A DNA stretch of 64,000 nt, from positions 288,501 to 352,500 of the forward strand of contig NZ_KI911783.1 of NCBI RefSeq assembly GCF_000515415.1. Direction: 5' to 3'. Under the pieces are notes generated by a model, which made no database searches, was not told where the DNA came from, and saw only the letters and a list, made by a program, of their open reading frames with translations. Made by a program: the position numbers and the translations under genes. This document shows positions 47,994 to 56,075 of this stretch, piece by piece. Origin of the DNA: Bradyrhizobium sp. WSM1417 (lineage in GTDB: Bacteria; Pseudomonadota; Alphaproteobacteria; Rhizobiales; Xanthobacteraceae). How positions within the stretch are numbered: position 1 is the first letter of the stretch; every line of letters starts with the position of its first letter.

Positions 47994-49358
47994 ATGACCG
48001 CACCCGACGCGACCTCCCCTGCCGGCCCCGGCACGGCCCCGACCTCCTGGCGTGACAGCCTTGCCGTTTACCTGCAGCCGCGGGTGCTGATCGTGCTGTT
48101 CCTCGGCTTCTCGTCGGGGCTGCCGCTGGCGCTGTCGGGCTCGACGCTGCTGGTGTGGATGCGGGAATCCGGCGTCGATCTCAAGACCATCGGGCTGTTT
48201 GCGCTGGTCGGCACGCCCTACACGCTGAAATTCCTGTGGGCGCCGCTGGTGGACGCGATGCATGTGCCGCTGTTCACGCGCGCGTTCGGGCGGCGCCGCG
48301 GCTGGCTGCTGTTCTCGCAATTGCTGCTGATCGCAGCGATCCTGCTGCTGGCGCTGACCGATCCCGCGCGCTCGCCGTTCTATGTCGCGCTCGGCGCGTT
48401 GCTGGTGGCGACGGCCTCGTCGACGCAGGACATCGTGGTCGACGCCTTTCGCGTCGAGAGCCTGCCGGAGAGCGAGCAGGCCGCCGGGATGGCGTCCTAT
48501 GTCGCGGCCTATCGTATCGGCATGCTGATCTCGACTGCCGGCGCGCTGTTCATCGTCTCGGGCTTCGAGAGCACCGGCATCACCCGCACATCCGCCTGGA
48601 TGTGGGGCTATGTAGTGATGGCGGCGATGGTGCTGATCGGGACGTTCACGGCGCTGGTGGCGACCGAGCCCGAGCAGTCGGTGCGGGCGGAAGCCGCGAC
48701 GCAGACGCAGACCGCGTTGGCGCGCGTGCTGCACGCGGCGATCGGGGCCTTCTCGGAATTCTTGACGCGCAAGGACGCGCTTGCGGCACTCGCCTTCGTC
48801 GTGCTGTTCAAGTTCACCGACGCCTTCTCCGGCACGATGACCGCGCCGTTCGTGATCGACCTCGGCTTCTCCCGTAACGACTATGCGGCGATCGTGAAAG
48901 GCGTCGGTCTCGCCGCGACGCTGATCGGCGGCTTTGCCGGCGGCTTCGTCGCGCGGCGCTATTCGCTTGCGACCAGCCTCTGGATCGGCGGCGTGGTGCA
49001 GGCGCTCGCGAACCTCTCCTTTTCCTGGCTGGCCTTCGTCGGCACCAGCCAATGGGCGCTCGCCTTCGCCATCACTTGTGAGAACTTCACCAGCGCCATC
49101 GGCACGGTGATCTTCGTCGCTTATCTTTCTGCGCTCTGCCAGAACCCGCTGCACACGGCGACGCAATATGCGCTGCTCACAGCACTTGCCGCGGTGGGGC
49201 GGACTTATCTCTCGTCAGGCGCCGGCTTCGTGGCTGATACCACCGGCTGGCCGCTGTTCTTCGTGATCTGCATGCTGGTGGCGATCCCGAGCCTGGTGCT
49301 GCTGGCCTGGCTGCAGAAGCGCGGGCATTTTGACGCGCTGGGGCCGGTGAGGGTTTGA
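47994..49358 (+). CDS. AmpG-like MFS transporter
   Basis: 454 residues with about 12-14 membrane spans. VLFLGFSSGLPLALSGSTLL near the N-terminus, KFLWAPLVDAMHVP in the first loop and ASSTQDIVVDAFRVE (TQD..VDA) are typical AmpG features; the family brings anhydro-muropeptides from cell-wall turnover into the cytoplasm. No beta-lactamase or ampD is beside it. It is bounded by repeats on both sides and forms a single-gene unit. Other AmpG-like paralogues are common in this group, so the substrate is inferred. Confidence 0.88.
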   Translation: MTAPDATSPAGPGTAPTSWRDSLAVYLQPRVLIVLFLGFSSGLPLALSGSTLLVWMRESGVDLKTIGLFALVGTPYTLKFLWAPLVDAMHVPLFTRAFGRRRGWLLFSQLLLIAAILLLALTDPARSPFYVALGALLVATASSTQDIVVDAFRVESLPESEQAAGMASYVAAYRIGMLISTAGALFIVSGFESTGITRTSAWMWGYVVMAAMVLIGTFTALVATEPEQSVRAEAATQTQTALARVLHAAIGAFSEFLTRKDALAALAFVVLFKFTDAFSGTMTAPFVIDLGFSRNDYAAIVKGVGLAATLIGGFAGGFVARRYSLATSLWIGGVVQALANLSFSWLAFVGTSQWALAFAITCENFTSAIGTVIFVAYLSALCQNPLHTATQYALLTALAAVGRTYLSSGAGFVADTTGWPLFFVICMLVAIPSLVLLAWLQKRGHFDALGPVRV

Positions 49359-49366
49359 CACTGCCG

Positions 49367-49457
49367 CTGTCATGCCCCGCGAAGGCGGGGCATCCAGTAT
49401 TCCAGAGACAGTTGTGATTGACCGAGAAGCCGCAGCGTACTGGATCGCCCGGTCAAG
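49367..49457. repeat. Family 3 repeat copy c, left part, split by the IS481 element
   Basis: CTGTCATGCCCCGCGAAGGCGGGGCATCCAGTATTCC... then GTACTGGATCGCCCGGTCAAG directly abuts the insertion sequence. It continues at 50729 as TCAAGCCGGGCGATGACA. Removing the IS and one TCAAG rebuilds a whole family 3 repeat. Confidence 0.88.
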
Positions 49458-50728
49458 TGTTTAGACCGGAGACATAGCTGACGCTTGTTCGGACACATCA
49501 CTGACAGGTTGGCCACTGGTCAAGTCGATTGATGCGACCTGCCAACTGGCGAAGAAGATTCCGTAATGGCCGTCGCGGTCGAGCGGTCGGATGGCGAGCC
49601 GCTCGCCGCAGAAGGCTTGTGGGACTTTCCACATTTGCCCCTGGAAGGAGATGTAACTCCGAGTCGAGGAGACGGTGCGAACGATCTCTCCGGCATCGTA
49701 TTGGACCTGCGGAACTCGTTCCGGCATGGCGCGAGAACTTGGCCGGTAGCGATCGGCGGGGACCCCCATGCCGAGACTTTCATGAGGCCGTTCCAGATTG
49801 TAGAGCATGCGCCAGCTATCGAGGGCGTGTTGGACTTCCGCCAGAGTGCGGAACGCGCGCAGAGCAAACACTTCCGCGTTCAGGCTGCGATGGAAGCGTT
49901 CATTCTTGCCCCGGCCCTGGGGATGGCGCGGCCTGGCATGCACCACCCTAATGCCAAGCTTGAGTAGCCAAACCTTCAGCGCGGTCCAGCGGACGCCAGA
50001 CGTATCACCCCAAGGGGAGCCATTGTCGATGTAGAAGGCCTCCGGCAGGCCATAACGGCGGAAGGTATCGATCAGATGCTTCTGCACGGCGGGACGCTGC
50101 TCGTTGGCGCATGCCTCCAGACACACGGCATAGCGCGAGTGATCGTCGACCATGGTCAGCGGATGACAACGCGTTCCGTTGGCAAGGGGCATGTGGCCCT
50201 TGAAGTCCATCTGCCACAGCTGATTGGGCGCCTCCTTCTCAAAGCGATGGCCTGGAGGGCTCGGCGGGGCCTTCTCACTTGGCTTGATCCGCTCGTTCCG
50301 GCACAGGATCTGATGGACCGTCGAAGGCACAGGCACAGCCTGGCATTCGCGCTTTAGGCAATGGGCAATCTTGCGCGCCCCCCAGGCTGGATGCTGGTCA
50401 CGCACAGCCAAAACCTGCGCCTCCACAGCAGGCTCGCTGCGTTTGGGCATCCGCTTCGGACGACGGGGCTGATCCGCCAGTTCATGGTCGCCAGCCTGCC
50501 AGCGCCTCAGCCATTTGTAGCCCACATCAGGACTGATCCCGAACCGCCGGCACAGCTCTCGCCGGTTCGTTCCCTCCTGCAAGGCAAGTCGCACGAACTC
50601 TCGTCGTTGATCCATCACCGACACCTCGTTCCAGGGCATGGACGGCCTCCCGAATCGACCAGACCAGCCCATTTTGATGTGTCAGCTATGTCTCCGAACA
50701 CCTGTCAGTGATCTGTCCGGTCCAAACA
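49458..50728. mobile_element. IS481-family insertion sequence with 5-bp target duplication
   Basis: 1271 bp. The outer ends are TGTTTAGACCGGA (left) and TGTTTGGACCGGA (right, read inward), starting TGT as in IS481 elements. TCAAG is duplicated directly at 49453-49457 and 50729-50733. A single transposase gene fills the element. Near each end two further motifs, GGAGACATAGCTGAC and ATCACTGACAGG, occur, but in opposite order at the two ends. No in-frame damage, so the element may be active and its insertion recent. Confidence 0.93.
49461..50639 (-). CDS. IS481-family transposase
   Basis: 392 residues from ATG 50639 (a further in-frame ATG at 50672). N-terminal HTH (EGTNRRELCRRFGISPDVGY) and a second helix group; then the DDE RNase-H-like core: WQMDFKGHMPLANGT (first Asp), TMVDDHSRYAVCLEA, FYIDNGSPWG (second Asp), HPQGRGKNERFHRSLNAEV (final Glu). 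The stop codon TAA lies only 4 bases inside the left end of the element. The C-terminal domain is complete, so the enzyme looks functional. Confidence 0.95.
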   Translation of the reverse strand: MPWNEVSVMDQRREFVRLALQEGTNRRELCRRFGISPDVGYKWLRRWQAGDHELADQPRRPKRMPKRSEPAVEAQVLAVRDQHPAWGARKIAHCLKRECQAVPVPSTVHQILCRNERIKPSEKAPPSPPGHRFEKEAPNQLWQMDFKGHMPLANGTRCHPLTMVDDHSRYAVCLEACANEQRPAVQKHLIDTFRRYGLPEAFYIDNGSPWGDTSGVRWTALKVWLLKLGIRVVHARPRHPQGRGKNERFHRSLNAEVFALRAFRTLAEVQHALDSWRMLYNLERPHESLGMGVPADRYRPSSRAMPERVPQVQYDAGEIVRTVSSTRSYISFQGQMWKVPQAFCGERLAIRPLDRDGHYGIFFASWQVASIDLTSGQPVSDVSEQASAMSPV

Positions 50729-50778
50729 TCAAGCCGGGCGATGACACCGGAAGCGCGGTGAGGACATTGCGTGCCCCC

Positions 50779-51216
50779 CTACTGCTTCTTGATCAAACTC
50801 CATTTCGTGATCACGGCTTCGCTCATCTGGCCGGGATCGCTGGCGCAGGCGATCTCGTCGACCTTGACCGAGATCTCCTTGCCGGCGAATGTCTTCAGCT
50901 GCGCGGCCTGCGCGTCGCCGCTGGGAACGAGTTGGAAGGTTTCGGGGCCGGTCTCGAGATTGCACAGCCCGCTCGGCGGCGGCAGCCGGCGCGGCTCGGA
51001 GGTGATCTGGTACATGGCAATCCGCTTGCCGACGTTCTTGACGTCGCGCACTTTCATCGTGTTCAGCTCGCCCGACAGCACCTCGCCGGCATTGATCGGC
51101 TTGCCGGGCTTCGACGGCGGCGGAGCCCCGTCGTCCTGTTGCGCGGAGATCGCCGGCGTCGCCAGCATCGCGATCGTCGCGACCAAAGCCCATCGTGTGC
51201 CGAAAAGTTTCGTCAT
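50779..51216 (-). CDS. Secreted hypothetical protein
   Basis: 145 residues. Signal peptide (about 1-25: ALVATIAMLATPAISAQ), then a small soluble domain: INAGEVLSGELNTMKVRDVK, GKRIAMYQITSEPRRLPPPS and two cysteines (GLCNLETG and DEIACASD) likely bonded. It belongs to the periplasmic hypothetical proteins next to recR-ybaB-dnaX on the same strand; the 27-bp gap to recR suggests it is last in that operon. No family recognised. Confidence 0.7.
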   Translation of the reverse strand: MTKLFGTRWALVATIAMLATPAISAQQDDGAPPPSKPGKPINAGEVLSGELNTMKVRDVKNVGKRIAMYQITSEPRRLPPPSGLCNLETGPETFQLVPSGDAQAAQLKTFAGKEISVKVDEIACASDPGQMSEAVITKWSLIKKQ

Positions 51217-51242
51217 GTCGTCCGTTCCGTAAGTCTGGATGG

Positions 51243-51845
51243 CTAGAACAGGGTGCGCTGCCGCATCGCGGCCGATAGCGTACCTTCATCGAGATAATCA
51301 AGCTCGCCGCCGACCGGCACACCATGGGCGAGCCGGGTTACTTTTACGTTGGCGTCCTGCAGCAGGTCGGTGATGTAGTGTGCCGTGGTCTGGCCGTCGA
51401 CGGTGGCATTCAGCGCCAGGATGACCTCATGCACCTGCGCCTCATGCGCGCGCGCGACCAGCGCCTCGATGGTGAGGTCCTGCGGGCCGACGCCGTCGAG
51501 CGGCGACAATGTCGCGCCCAGCACGTGATAGCGCCCTTGAGTGGCATTGGCCCGCTCCAGCGCCCAGAGATCGGCAACGTCGGCGACGACGACGATGATC
51601 GAGGGATCGCGCCTCGGATCGGTGCAGACCGTGCAGGGACTTTGCGTGTCGATGTTGCCGCAGGTCTTGCAGACCTGGACCTTCTCGAGCGCGACCTGCA
51701 TGGCCGAGGACAGCGGCATCATCAACGCTTCGCGCTTCTTGATCAGATGCAGCGCGGCGCGCCGCGCCGAGCGCGGGCCGAGCCCCGGCAGTCGCGCGAG
51801 AAGCTGGACCAGCCGCTCGATTTCAGGACCCGCAACAGCGCCCAT
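51243..51845 (-). CDS. recR: Recombination mediator RecR
   Basis: 200 residues. Helix-hairpin-helix ([19 protein letters not shown]), C4 zinc finger [16 protein letters not shown], and a Toprim domain with [15 protein letters not shown] and [19 protein letters not shown]. It works with RecF/RecO to load RecA at gaps. It lies one base after the ybaB stop, in the conserved dnaX-ybaB-recR order. Confidence 0.97.
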   Translation of the reverse strand: MGAVAGPEIERLVQLLARLPGLGPRSARRAALHLIKKREALMMPLSSAMQVALEKVQVCKTCGNIDTQSPCTVCTDPRRDPSIIVVVADVADLWALERANATQGRYHVLGATLSPLDGVGPQDLTIEALVARAHEAQVHEVILALNATVDGQTTAHYITDLLQDANVKVTRLAHGVPVGGELDYLDEGTLSAAMRQRTLF

Positions 51846-51846
51846 C

Positions 51847-52176
51847 CTACTGGCCGAACAGCCCCGACAGCCCCGGCGGCAGACCGAGCCCGCCGGTGAG
51901 CGACTGCATCTTCTCCTGCATGGCGGCTTCCGCCTTGCGGCGGGCCTCGCCGAATGCGGTGACGAGCAGATCCTCGAGCACCTCGCGCTCCTCCGCCTTC
52001 ATCAGCGAAGGATCGATCTTGACGCCCTTGACGTCCATCTTCGCGGTCATGCGTACGGCGACGAGACCGCCGCCGGAGATGCCCTCGACCTCGACGTTGG
52101 CGAGCTGGTCCTGCATCTCCTGCATCTTGGATTGCAGCTGCTGCGCCTGCTTCATCATGCCGAAAATATCGACCAT
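51847..52176 (-). CDS. ybaB: YbaB/EbfC nucleoid-associated protein
   Basis: 109 residues. [20 protein letters not shown], then [20 protein letters not shown] and [20 protein letters not shown], the typical YbaB fold that binds DNA as a dimer. It follows dnaX after 24 bp and precedes recR almost without gap, as in many bacteria. Confidence 0.96.
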   Translation of the reverse strand: MVDIFGMMKQAQQLQSKMQEMQDQLANVEVEGISGGGLVAVRMTAKMDVKGVKIDPSLMKAEEREVLEDLLVTAFGEARRKAEAAMQEKMQSLTGGLGLPPGLSGLFGQ

Positions 52177-52200
52177 CGGTGCTGTCCTTGAAAATCGGCT

Positions 52201-54018
52201 CTAGAGATCGTCGCCGTCCGAACCGTCGGGCGGATCGTCACTGCCATAGTCCGCGTTAATATCGGATTGCGGTGCCTCGGGGGCAAGCCTGCGGACCTCG
52301 ACGACCTTCGCACCCGGAAAACGCGACAGCACCTCGCGCACGCGCGGATCGGCCTCGGCGGTGCGCGCATGTTCCTGCTTGGCCGCCTGGCTCACCGAAC
52401 GCAGCGTCGGCTGGCCCGGCTCGTTGGAGACGATCACGGTCCAGCGGCGCCCGGTCCAAAGCTCGAATTTGCGCGCGAGATCGGAAATCATGGTCTTGGA
52501 GGCGTTGGGTTCGAGCGCGACTTCCAGCCGGCCCTCCTCGAAACGGACGAGGCGCATGTCGCCTTCGAGCGCGCCCTTGGTCAGGAGGTCGCGCTTCTGC
52601 CCGGCCAGCGCAACGAGCTGGGTGAAGCTCGTGACGCGCAACACCGGCGCGGCAGCTTGCGGATCCGGCGCGGGCGTTGCCATCTGCGGACGGGCACCAC
52701 CGCCGCCGAACGAGGATGGCGACGAATTCGGCATGCGAACTGGCGCCGCGGACGCCACCGGCCCGGCCGGCGCATTGCGCGCGACACCGCCGCCGCTCAC
52801 GACCGGCGAACCGCCGCCGTTCTGCTCCAGCATCTTGATCGCTTCGTCCGGCGTCGGCAGGTCGGCGACATAGGCGATGCGCACCAGCACCATCTCGGCG
52901 GCTGCGGCCGGCCGGGTCGCGGCCTGCACCTCGGTGATGCCCTTGAGCAGCATCTGCCACATCCGCGACAGCACGCGCATCGAGATCTTCGAGGCGAAAT
53001 CCCGCGCGCGCACGCGCTCGGTCTCGCCATAGGCGACGTTGTCGGCGGTCGCCGGCACGATCTTCACGCGGGTGACGAAATTGACGAATTCGGCGAGATC
53101 CGAGAGCACGACGATCGGATCGGCGCCGACGTCGTACTGGTCGCGGAACTCCTTGAATGCGGACGCGATGTCGCCGCGCGCCAGAGAATCGAAGAGATCG
53201 ATGACGCGGGTGCGGTCGGCGAGCCCCAGCATCTGCCTGACGGCATCGGCCTTCACGGTGCCTGCCGCATGCGCGATCGCCTGGTCGAGCAGCGAGAGCG
53301 AATCGCGCACCGAGCCTTCCGCGGCGCGCGCGATGATGCCGAGCGCTTCCGGCTCGATCTCGACGTTTTCCTTGGCCGCGATGTTAGCGAGATGCTTCAT
53401 CAGCACGTCGGCCTCGACGCGGCGCAGGTCGAAACGCTGGCAGCGCGACAGCACCGTCACGGGAACCTTGCGGATCTCCGTCGTGGCGAACACGAATTTG
53501 GCGTGCTCCGGCGGTTCCTCCAGCGTCTTCAGGAAGGCGTTGAACGCCGCCGTCGACAGCATGTGGACTTCGTCGATGATGTAGACCTTGTAGCGGGCGC
53601 TGGCCGGCGCGTAGCGGACGCTGTCATTGATCTGACGAACGTCGTCGACGCCGGTATGCGAGGCCGCGTCCATCTCCAGCACGTCCATGTGCCGGCTTTC
53701 CATGATCGCCTGGCAATGCACGCCGAGTGTCGGCATCTGGACCGTCGGGCCCTTCACCGAGCCATCCGGCATCTCGTAGTTGAGCGCACGGGCAAGGATG
53801 CGCGCAGTGGTGGTCTTGCCGACCCCGCGGACGCCGGTGAGAATCCAGGCCTGCGGAATGCGGCCGGTCTCAAACGCATTGGAGACAGTGCGGACCACGG
53901 CCTCCTGGCCGATCAGATCGTCGAAGCTGGAGGGACGGTATTTCCGCGCCAGCACCCGGTAGGGCGTACTGGCCTGGCCGGCGCTATCAGGGTTGGGAGG
54001 GGCGCCAGCGTCGGTCAT
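52201..54018 (-). CDS. dnaX: DNA polymerase III subunit gamma/tau
   Basis: 605 residues. AAA+ clamp-loader ATPase: Walker A GVRGVGKTTTARILARAL, Walker B IIDEVHMLSTAAFNAFLKTL, sensor 1 ATTEIRKVPVTVLSRCQRFD. The zinc module of DnaX, usually with four cysteines, reads VQMPTLGVHCQAIMESRH here, so only one Cys is left. After domain III (to about 375) comes a Pro/Gly-rich linker and a tau-like C-terminal domain (TSFTQLVALAGQKRDLLTKG). ATG at 54018. Whether a shorter gamma product forms cannot be told; no clear slippery A-run was seen. Confidence 0.96.
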   Translation of the reverse strand: MTDAGAPPNPDSAGQASTPYRVLARKYRPSSFDDLIGQEAVVRTVSNAFETGRIPQAWILTGVRGVGKTTTARILARALNYEMPDGSVKGPTVQMPTLGVHCQAIMESRHMDVLEMDAASHTGVDDVRQINDSVRYAPASARYKVYIIDEVHMLSTAAFNAFLKTLEEPPEHAKFVFATTEIRKVPVTVLSRCQRFDLRRVEADVLMKHLANIAAKENVEIEPEALGIIARAAEGSVRDSLSLLDQAIAHAAGTVKADAVRQMLGLADRTRVIDLFDSLARGDIASAFKEFRDQYDVGADPIVVLSDLAEFVNFVTRVKIVPATADNVAYGETERVRARDFASKISMRVLSRMWQMLLKGITEVQAATRPAAAAEMVLVRIAYVADLPTPDEAIKMLEQNGGGSPVVSGGGVARNAPAGPVASAAPVRMPNSSPSSFGGGGARPQMATPAPDPQAAAPVLRVTSFTQLVALAGQKRDLLTKGALEGDMRLVRFEEGRLEVALEPNASKTMISDLARKFELWTGRRWTVIVSNEPGQPTLRSVSQAAKQEHARTAEADPRVREVLSRFPGAKVVEVRRLAPEAPQSDINADYGSDDPPDGSDGDDL

Positions 54019-54112
54019 CGGTCGATCCGCAATGAAGTGTCTTTCGGCCGGCTTTTGCGGAAAGGAGCGCGCTGGCGGCCCGAGCCGCCGGCGCAATTCG
54101 CTCGGAAAAACA

Positions 54113-54211
54113 GGTAGGAGACTGACGAGCGACCCGATCCGGACCTCGTTAGGGCTGCTTCCTTCCGGACCTGACCCGGTTGGCGAGTGGCTCGTCCACC
54201 GCCAATCTCCC
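54113..54211 (-). ncRNA. ffs: Small signal-recognition-particle RNA (4.5S)
   Basis: The minus strand carries the conserved SRP tip GGTCAGGTCCGGAAGGAAGC followed by AGCCC, flanked by arms GGAGATTG...GACGAGC and GCTCGTC...CAGTCTCC that pair into the long hairpin. It binds Ffh and FtsY for co-translational targeting. It lies just upstream of dnaX, the usual place in this group. Ends are accurate to a few bases. Confidence 0.95.
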
Positions 54212-54340
54212 GGTCCCTATTTGGGGCCAAAAGGCCCGGAAAGCAAGCGGGTATCGGCTTGAACGGGTTGGGCTTCATTGTGGCTTGCCCAGCATCCGGG
54301 CAATTCCCGGACTGCCCAGCCGATAGACCCGGCGCTGCAG

Positions 54341-54433
54341 GTGAGCGACAATCCGCAGGAGGCGGCGACGCGCGCCTTCCTCAGCCATTTTCACCGCACC
54401 GGCGCATTGCCGCCGGCCACAACGGCATCGTGA
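54341..54433 (+). CDS. Possible 30-residue ORF coupled to the SDR gene
   Basis: From a GTG: MSDNPQEAATRAFLSHFHRT then GALPPATTAS. Its TGA overlaps the ATG of the next gene (TGATG), which suggests translational coupling, but there is no clear SD and the frame is open above, so it may be the tail of a lost gene. Otherwise the gap 54212-54432 holds only the ffs upstream region. Confidence 0.3.
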   Translation: MSDNPQEAATRAFLSHFHRTGALPPATTAS

Positions 54434-55188
54434 TGTCCGAAATCAATCGCGTCTATCTCGTCACCGGCGCCGCCAGCGGCATCGGCCGTGCCACTGCAAA
54501 ACTGCTCGCAGCGCCCGGCGTCGGGCTCGTGCTGCATACCCGATCGAATGAGGACGGACTCAAGGCGACCGCGGCGGAAGCCAAAGCCAGCGGCGCGGCT
54601 GTTGCAACATGCCTCGGCGATCTCGCCAATGAAGTGGCCCTGACGCTTGCTTGCGCGACCGCCCATCTCGATTTTGGCCGGCTTGACGGATTGATCCTGG
54701 TCGGAGGTCACGCCCGGCGCGGCAGTGCGATCGGCACGCCCGCGGATCAATTCCTGCAGGCGATGGACGAATCGGCCCTCGCCTTTACACGTTTCGTCAA
54801 GCTTGCTCTTCCGCAGCTGCGTGCGGGACGAAATGCGCGGATCGTGGCGGTGTCGTCCTTCGTGGCGCATGCGATCCGGCCCGGATTCGCGCCCTTCGCC
54901 GCGACGGCTGCGAGCCGTTCCGCGCTCGAAGCGCTGGTACGGCTCACTGCAGTCGAGCTCGCCAAGGAGGGCATCACCGTCAACGCAGTCGCGCCGGGCC
55001 TCATCGTCAAGGACAAACCCAGCGAAAGCCGGCTTTCACCCGAGCAGATCGCCGCGACGGAGGCGCTGATCCCGATGGGCCGCCGCGGGCGGTCGGAGGA
55101 AGTCGCCGAGATCATCGCCTTCCTCGCCTCGCCAAAAGCATCCTACGTCACCGGCCAAGTCTGGCACGTCAATGGAGGCCTGACATGA
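54433..55188 (+). CDS. Short-chain dehydrogenase-like protein with altered active site
   Basis: 251 residues. The NAD(P)-binding motif VTGAASGIGRATAKLL and ITVNAVAPGLI are normal for SDRs. The catalytic Ser region (VAVSSFVAH) is present, but the Y-x-x-x-K segment reads FAATAASRSALEALVR, where the Tyr and Lys places hold Thr (or Ala/Phe) and Arg. So the usual proton relay is missing. C-terminus KASYVTGQVWHVNGGLT is standard. It could be an inactive paralogue, a binding protein or an enzyme with another mechanism. ATG at 54433; the frame is open for 82 more codons. Confidence 0.82.
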   Translation: MSEINRVYLVTGAASGIGRATAKLLAAPGVGLVLHTRSNEDGLKATAAEAKASGAAVATCLGDLANEVALTLACATAHLDFGRLDGLILVGGHARRGSAIGTPADQFLQAMDESALAFTRFVKLALPQLRAGRNARIVAVSSFVAHAIRPGFAPFAATAASRSALEALVRLTAVELAKEGITVNAVAPGLIVKDKPSESRLSPEQIAATEALIPMGRRGRSEEVAEIIAFLASPKASYVTGQVWHVNGGLT

Positions 55189-55251
55189 CAGAAGTGACAG
55201 AAGCCACCGTCTAAACGTCTCAGGCTGTTCCTGATCGAGAGCCCGATCAAG

Positions 55252-55386
55252 ATGGCGCGCATCCAGGGCGTCGGCAATTTCATCTACGAGGTCAAGACCG
55301 GCATGAAGCCGCATCGCGAGGATCTCGAGCACCTCCCCGCGATCCGCAACGAGTTCGACGACAAGGTCGACCTTCGCGTCGATTAG
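55252..55386 (+). pseudogene. C-terminal fragment of an unidentified gene
   Basis: MARIQGVGNFIYEVKTGMKP, then HREDLEHLPAIRNEFDDKVD and LRVD before a TAG. It reads as genuine protein but no SD or upstream domain is present; the same frame continues upstream (RLRLFLIESPIK) without a start. A short real gene is also possible. No family recognised. Together with the family 2 remnant at 55471 it fills the 456-bp gap to the HIT gene. Confidence 0.4.
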
Positions 55387-55470
55387 AACCAGGCCTTGGC
55401 GCCGTTCGGCGCCATCAAGATATTGCGCGACGTCGGGCAATTTGCGCCCGAATCCTCGTCAAACCCAATC

Positions 55471-55520
55471 CTGTGGTAATCGGTCCTGGATCTGCGCTGC
55501 GCTTGTCCAGGACGACGATC
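55471..55520. repeat. Family 2 repeat, partial copy c
   Basis: TGTGGTAATCGGTCCTGGATCTGCGCTGCGCTTGTCCAGGACGACG: only the right arm of the element is left. Confidence 0.65.
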
Positions 55521-55644
55521 GCGTATGCGGCCTCTGCGGAGCGCCATCCTTCCCCAATCAGATTCCGTATCGTATGGTCGGAGCAAATATTCAGGGGTTC
55601 CGCCCCGCCATGCCCGATTCCCAATGGGCCATCCGGAAACCTTC

Positions 55645-56064
55645 ATGTCCGAACCCGCCTGGTCGCTGCACTCCCGCCTGAAAGAGGACACCATCGACAT
55701 CGGCGATTTGCCGCTGTCCAAGGTATTGGTCATCAAGGACGCGCATTATCCCTGGCTGCTGCTGGTGCCGCGACGCGCGGATGCGGTCGAGATCATCGAT
55801 CTCGACGAGGTGCAGCAGGCGCAGTTGATGACGGAGATCTCCCGCGTCTCGCGCGCGCTGAAGGAGATCACCGGATGCGACAAGCTCAACATCGCGGCAC
55901 TCGGCAACCTCGTGCCGCAGCTTCACGTCCACATCATCGCGCGCCGCACCAGTGACGCCGCCTGGCCGCGGCCGGTCTGGGGCGTGATGCAGCCCTTGGC
56001 GCACGACGCCACAGAGGTGCAGACTTTCATCAGCGCGCTTCGCCGCAAGATCTGGTTGGGTTGA
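55645..56064 (+). CDS. HIT-domain protein
   Basis: 139 residues. The histidine motif reads QLHVHIIARR (H-x-H; the third His of the classical triad is Ile), followed by DAAWPRPVWG, the pattern of an alphaproteobacterial HIT subgroup. KVLVIKDAHYPWLLLVPRR forms the first strand region. HIT proteins hydrolyse dinucleotides or nucleoside phosphoramidates; the middle His is the nucleophile and is kept. nudC starts 11 bp after the stop, so both may act on nucleotide by-products in one operon. Confidence 0.9.
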   Translation: MSEPAWSLHSRLKEDTIDIGDLPLSKVLVIKDAHYPWLLLVPRRADAVEIIDLDEVQQAQLMTEISRVSRALKEITGCDKLNIAALGNLVPQLHVHIIARRTSDAAWPRPVWGVMQPLAHDATEVQTFISALRRKIWLG

Positions 56065-56075
56065 AAGAACAAGAC

